Of a stretch of DNA of 64,000 nucleotides, positions 61,041-64,000 are shown in pieces (the first letter of the stretch is position 1; each line of letters begins with the position of its first letter). The notes under the pieces are model-generated. The model was not told where the DNA came from, searched no databases, and was given only the letters and a program-made list of their open reading frames with translations. Source of the stretch: Acinetobacter sp. ANC 7912. GTDB taxonomy: Bacteria > Pseudomonadota > Gammaproteobacteria > Pseudomonadales > Moraxellaceae. The translations under genes were made by a program, and so were the position numbers. The stretch spans positions 186,001 through 250,000 of the forward strand of contig NZ_CP156795.1 in assembly GCF_039862785.1 (NCBI RefSeq), given 5' to 3'.

Positions 61041-62717
61041 ATGGAAAAGATTTGGTACGCTGAATATCAAAAAACAGGGATTCCACAAACGATAGAATTG
61101 CCACCAGAAAATACTTCATTAATTGATATTTTTGAGCGTAACTTCCAGAAGTTCGGCTCACGTGATGCCTTTATCTTCATGGATAAAGTCATGACCTTTA
61201 ATGAACTGGAAGAAGCAAGCCGCAAGTTTGCAACCTATTTGCAAAGCCTGAACCTGCCAAAAGGCACACGTGTTGCTGTAATGATGCCAAACGTACTGCA
61301 ATATCCAGTCGTGGCATTGGGTGTATTCCGTGCCGGTCTGGTTCTGGTGAATGTGAACCCGCTGTATACTTCACGTGAACTTGAGCATCAATTAAATGAC
61401 TCTGGTGCAGAAGTGCTGGTGATCATTGAAAATTTTGCTACAGTTTACCAAGCAATTATTGGCAAAACTCCTGTGAAGCACGTGGTTGTCGCTTCTGTAG
61501 GTGATATGCTTGGTGCGCTGAAAGGTACTTTGGTGAACTTTGTACTGCGTTCAGTACGTAAGCAAATTCCAGCATGGGATATTCCAGGCCACATCAAGTT
61601 TAATGCTGCGCTCAACAAAGTTAATCCAAATAACTACAAACGTCCTGAGCTGACTTTAAGTGACACTGCTGTATTGCAATATACCGGCGGTACTACAGGT
61701 GTATCTAAAGGCGCTGAGCTGACCCATCGCAACCTAGTCGCAAATATGCTGCAGTGTGATGGCATCTTCCAGAGCAAGTTCGGTGCGCAAGATGGTCAGC
61801 CAGATGACCGTATTTTCTGTGCGCTGCCGCTGTACCACATCTTTGCCTTCATGGTGTGTGCGCTTTACGGTATGTACAAAGGTCAGGCTAACGTTTTGAT
61901 TCCAAATCCACGTGACCTGCCTGCAGTAATCAAAGAATTACGTAAATATCAGCCTACATTCTTCCCAGCAGTAAACACATTGTTTAATGCATTGGTAAAC
62001 AATGAAGAATTCAAGCAGCTAGACCACAGCCGCCTGAAAATGGCAATGGGTGGTGGTATGGCAGTGCTACCGTCTACAGCTGAAACCTGGAAGAAAGTGA
62101 CAGGTACGACCATTATTGAAGGTTATGGTCTGTCAGAAACTTCACCGGTTGCAACTGCGAATCCGCCTGCATCTGAAGAGTTCAGCGGTACCATCGGTAT
62201 TCCACTTCCTTCTACTGAAGTGGCGATTCTGGATGATGATGGTAATGAAGTGCCACTAGGCGAGCAGGGTGAAATCTCAATCCGTGGTCCTCAAGTCATG
62301 AAAGGTTACTGGAACCGTCCGGATGAAACTGACAAAGTGATGGTGAACGGTTTCTTCCGTACCGGTGATATCGGCATCATGAATGAACGCGGCTATGTGA
62401 AAATCGTAGACCGTAAGAAAGACATGATTCTGGTCTCTGGCTTTAACGTTTATCCATCTGAAATCGAAGAAGTGGTTGCGAAACATCCAAAAGTGCTAGA
62501 AGTGGCTGCGATTGGTGTACCAGATGAGAAATCAGGTGAAGTGCCTAAACTGTTCGTGGTGAAAAAAGATCCATCTTTAACAACTGAAGAAGTTTTAGCA
62601 TTCGCCAAAGAAAATCTGACAGGTTATAAACGCCCACGTTATGTGGAGTTTATGGACGAGTTGCCAAAATCAAACGTGGGTAAAATCCTGCGTAAAGATC
62701 TACGCAAATCCGCTTAA
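61041..62717 (+). CDS. fadD: Long-chain fatty acid-CoA ligase
   Basis: This 558-residue adenylate-forming enzyme activates fatty acids with ATP and CoA before beta-oxidation. The AMP-binding motif 'YTGGTTGVSKGAELTHRN', 'GYGLSETSPV' and the linker/ C-terminal catalytic Lys region 'PKSNVGKILRKDLR' are present. Start 61041 (MEKIWYAEY) has GGAGA upstream; the in-frame ATG 21 nt earlier has its AGGA too close. Same strand as parC but with about 150 bp between. Confidence 0.92.
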   Translation: MEKIWYAEYQKTGIPQTIELPPENTSLIDIFERNFQKFGSRDAFIFMDKVMTFNELEEASRKFATYLQSLNLPKGTRVAVMMPNVLQYPVVALGVFRAGLVLVNVNPLYTSRELEHQLNDSGAEVLVIIENFATVYQAIIGKTPVKHVVVASVGDMLGALKGTLVNFVLRSVRKQIPAWDIPGHIKFNAALNKVNPNNYKRPELTLSDTAVLQYTGGTTGVSKGAELTHRNLVANMLQCDGIFQSKFGAQDGQPDDRIFCALPLYHIFAFMVCALYGMYKGQANVLIPNPRDLPAVIKELRKYQPTFFPAVNTLFNALVNNEEFKQLDHSRLKMAMGGGMAVLPSTAETWKKVTGTTIIEGYGLSETSPVATANPPASEEFSGTIGIPLPSTEVAILDDDGNEVPLGEQGEISIRGPQVMKGYWNRPDETDKVMVNGFFRTGDIGIMNERGYVKIVDRKKDMILVSGFNVYPSEIEEVVAKHPKVLEVAAIGVPDEKSGEVPKLFVVKKDPSLTTEEVLAFAKENLTGYKRPRYVEFMDELPKSNVGKILRKDLRKSA

Positions 62718-62729
62718 GCTGTTAAAGAG

Positions 62730-62753
62730 AAAGCGCCGTAAGGCGCTTTTTTT
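62730..62753 (+). terminator. Terminator of fadD
   Basis: AAAGCGCC-GTAA-GGCGCTTT followed by T. Confidence 0.9.
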
Positions 62754-62777
62754 ATCGATGATTTTTCTGATAGAACA

Positions 62778-63176
62778 TCAAGACGCAGTCGGTTTGTTTT
62801 TTTCCATCCACCAGCGGTCAAAGTAGCGACGACCCACACCAACAATTCCCATAAAAATAAACATGGAAATAAACTGGCGGTTAAACCCGGAGCGATAAAA
62901 CTCGCCATAACTCAGGTAATTATCAATCAGGCAATACACCAGCAGAATGGTCAGCCAATGCCACAGGGCATAGCGTTTAATTCCCACAGCATAAAAAGCG
63001 ATCCATAAGATGATGAAGCTGCACAGTGGTGACCAGATATTTATATTGGCACTAATAACACTGAGCAGAAATGCCACAATCGGCAGGACAATTTTCAGGA
63101 CGCGATCCACTTGCAGTTGCATCTGACGCTGGCGTTCCAGTACGTCAAGCATTTCCTTTTGATCGGGATTGACCAT
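62778..63176 (-). CDS. Hypothetical membrane protein
   Basis: This 132-residue protein begins with an amphipathic, charged helix ('MLDVLERQRQMQLQVDRVLK') and then has about three or four hydrophobic segments, including 'IWSPLCSFIILWIAFYAVGI'. The C-terminus is Trp/Arg/Lys-rich. The N-terminal part could be a coiled coil. I do not recognise a family. It is convergent with fadD and divergent from the MAPEG gene. Confidence 0.7.
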   Translation of the reverse strand: MVNPDQKEMLDVLERQRQMQLQVDRVLKIVLPIVAFLLSVISANINIWSPLCSFIILWIAFYAVGIKRYALWHWLTILLVYCLIDNYLSYGEFYRSGFNRQFISMFIFMGIVGVGRRYFDRWWMEKNKPTAS

Positions 63177-63275
63177 CGTGAATCCTATACAGTTGCTAAA
63201 AACACCCTATTTAACAAAATTTATTCACGAAATGCCATGCTATGATAGCGATAAAATTTTCATGAGAAGAATCAG

Positions 63276-63674
63276 ATGCAAAGCATTAGTGGGATTATCT
63301 ATCTCATTTTAGCGGCATGTCTGCTGCCTTATGTGTTTACCATGATTGCCAAAAAAGCTGGGGGCTTCAAAGCCAAAGATAATCAGAATCCACGGGATTT
63401 TCTGGCTCAAACGACCGGTGTAGCCAAGCGTGCTAATGCGGTACAGCAGAACAGTTTTGAAAGTCTGCCTTTATTTATTGCCGCGATCCTGATGGCGGAA
63501 TATCTGGTGATGCCACAAAGCCTGATCATGACTTTCGGGATTGGCTATTTGGTATTTCGAGTGCTATATGGCATTTGCTACCTAGCAAATTGGGCGACAC
63601 TACGTTCAATCATGTGGCTGCTTTCAATACTTTGTCCAATCACCTTGCTCTTGCTGATTATCAAAATTATTTAA
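63276..63674 (+). CDS. MAPEG-family membrane protein
   Basis: This 132-residue four-helix protein has the MAPEG core: 'NPRDFLAQTTGVAKRANAVQQNSFESLPLF' with the conserved R-A-x-A-x-x-N-x-x-E pattern, and later 'RVLYGICYLANWATLRSIMW'. Eukaryotic MAPEG members are glutathione transferases and eicosanoid enzymes; bacterial roles are unproven. Starts with ATG 63276 after AGAAGAATC. Confidence 0.85.
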   Translation: MQSISGIIYLILAACLLPYVFTMIAKKAGGFKAKDNQNPRDFLAQTTGVAKRANAVQQNSFESLPLFIAAILMAEYLVMPQSLIMTFGIGYLVFRVLYGICYLANWATLRSIMWLLSILCPITLLLLIIKII

Positions 63675-63736
63675 GCCCAAAGATCGAGAGATAGCCTGAT
63701 TTACAGTTCAATATTTTTAAATCAAAAAAAATCTGC

Positions 63737-63764
63737 AAAAACCGTTATAATTGTCGCGGTTTTT
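63737..63764 (+). terminator. Hairpin between MAPEG gene and ppa
   Basis: AAAAACCG (63737-63744) and CGGTTTTT (63757-63764) form an 8-bp stem; the loop contains TATAAT (63746-63751), which may be the -10 of ppa. It may therefore be a weak terminator overlapping a promoter. Confidence 0.45.
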
Positions 63765-63793
63765 AAAGATATAACTTGTTAAAGAGTGATGCT

Positions 63794-64000
63794 ATGAGCT
63801 ACAGCAATATCCCAGCGGGTAAAGACGCACCAAATGACATCTATGTAATCGTCGAAATTCCTGCAAATGCAGCGCCAATCAAATACGAAATCGACAAAGA
63901 TTCTGATGCATTATTTGTAGACCGTTTCATGGGTACAGCAATGTTCTACCCAGCAAACTACGGTTATGTACCAAATACACTTTCTCTAGATGGTGACCCT
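63794..64000 (+). CDS. ppa: Inorganic pyrophosphatase (partial, C-terminus off window)
   Basis: The first 69 residues are visible: '[20 protein letters not shown]', '[19 protein letters not shown]' and '[19 protein letters not shown]', the start of the family I soluble enzyme. This hydrolyses PPi made by biosynthesis. The acidic active-site residues of the second half lie outside the window. Confidence 0.95.
   Translation, partial: MSYSNIPAGKDAPNDIYVIVEIPANAAPIKYEIDKDSDALFVDRFMGTAMFYPANYGYVPNTLSLDGDP

Overview
The window is chromosomal DNA of an Acinetobacter-like gammaproteobacterium. The evidence is a complete rRNA operon with an Acinetobacter-type 16S, the divergent zur-znuCB / znuA pair, the F-type ATP synthase operon directly downstream of znuA, and the def / LysM / dprA / tsaC block. 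Both ends are cut inside genes: a sigma-54 activator on the left and inorganic pyrophosphatase (ppa) on the right.

Layout. 1-5 kb is a probable organosulfur-scavenging locus: a sigma-54 activator without a sensor domain, a TOBE protein with an SsuB/TauB-like ATPase but no permease, and two paralogous FMN-dependent monooxygenases. One monooxygenase has a near-consensus -24/-12 promoter with direct repeats upstream. 5-10 kb holds a MATE exporter, a methionine-type aminotransferase, a DyP peroxidase, a LysE exporter, PpnP and a DUF523 protein. 10-13.6 kb is zinc uptake with a perfect Zur box. 13.6-21 kb is atpIBEFHAGDC behind a good sigma-70 promoter.

21-26.4 kb is the most plastic part. It holds an AT-rich orphan secreted protein, a lipoprotein, an IS200/IS605-type element (tnpA/tnpB) and an IS4-family element that split the UUCG terminator of an rcnB-like gene with a 10-bp target duplication. 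26-35 kb carries glutathione peroxidase, a DMT exporter, a candidate small RNA with tandem terminators, tsaC-dprA-LysM divergent from def, and a copper-linked DUF2946 / TonB receptor pair. 35.4-40.8 kb is the rRNA operon (16S, tRNA-Ile, tRNA-Ala, 23S, 5S).

41-64 kb is mostly housekeeping and transport: four MFS carriers, YgiQ, an IS982-family element with a 6-bp target duplication, DUF2726, RidA, Pol IV, a GH25 lysozyme, a divergent PiT-like membrane protein behind a clear Pho box, LOG, a TerC/CBS protein, YchJ, a TRIC-family protein, parC, fadD, MAPEG and ppa.

No CRISPR array, prophage, restriction system or resistance island is visible. The observations most worth follow-up are the PhoB-type repeats ahead of the PiT-like gene, the sigma-54 control of one of two duplicated monooxygenases, a TnpB lacking the usual RuvC-II glutamate, the IS-split terminator, and the candidate sRNA at about 28.33 kb.
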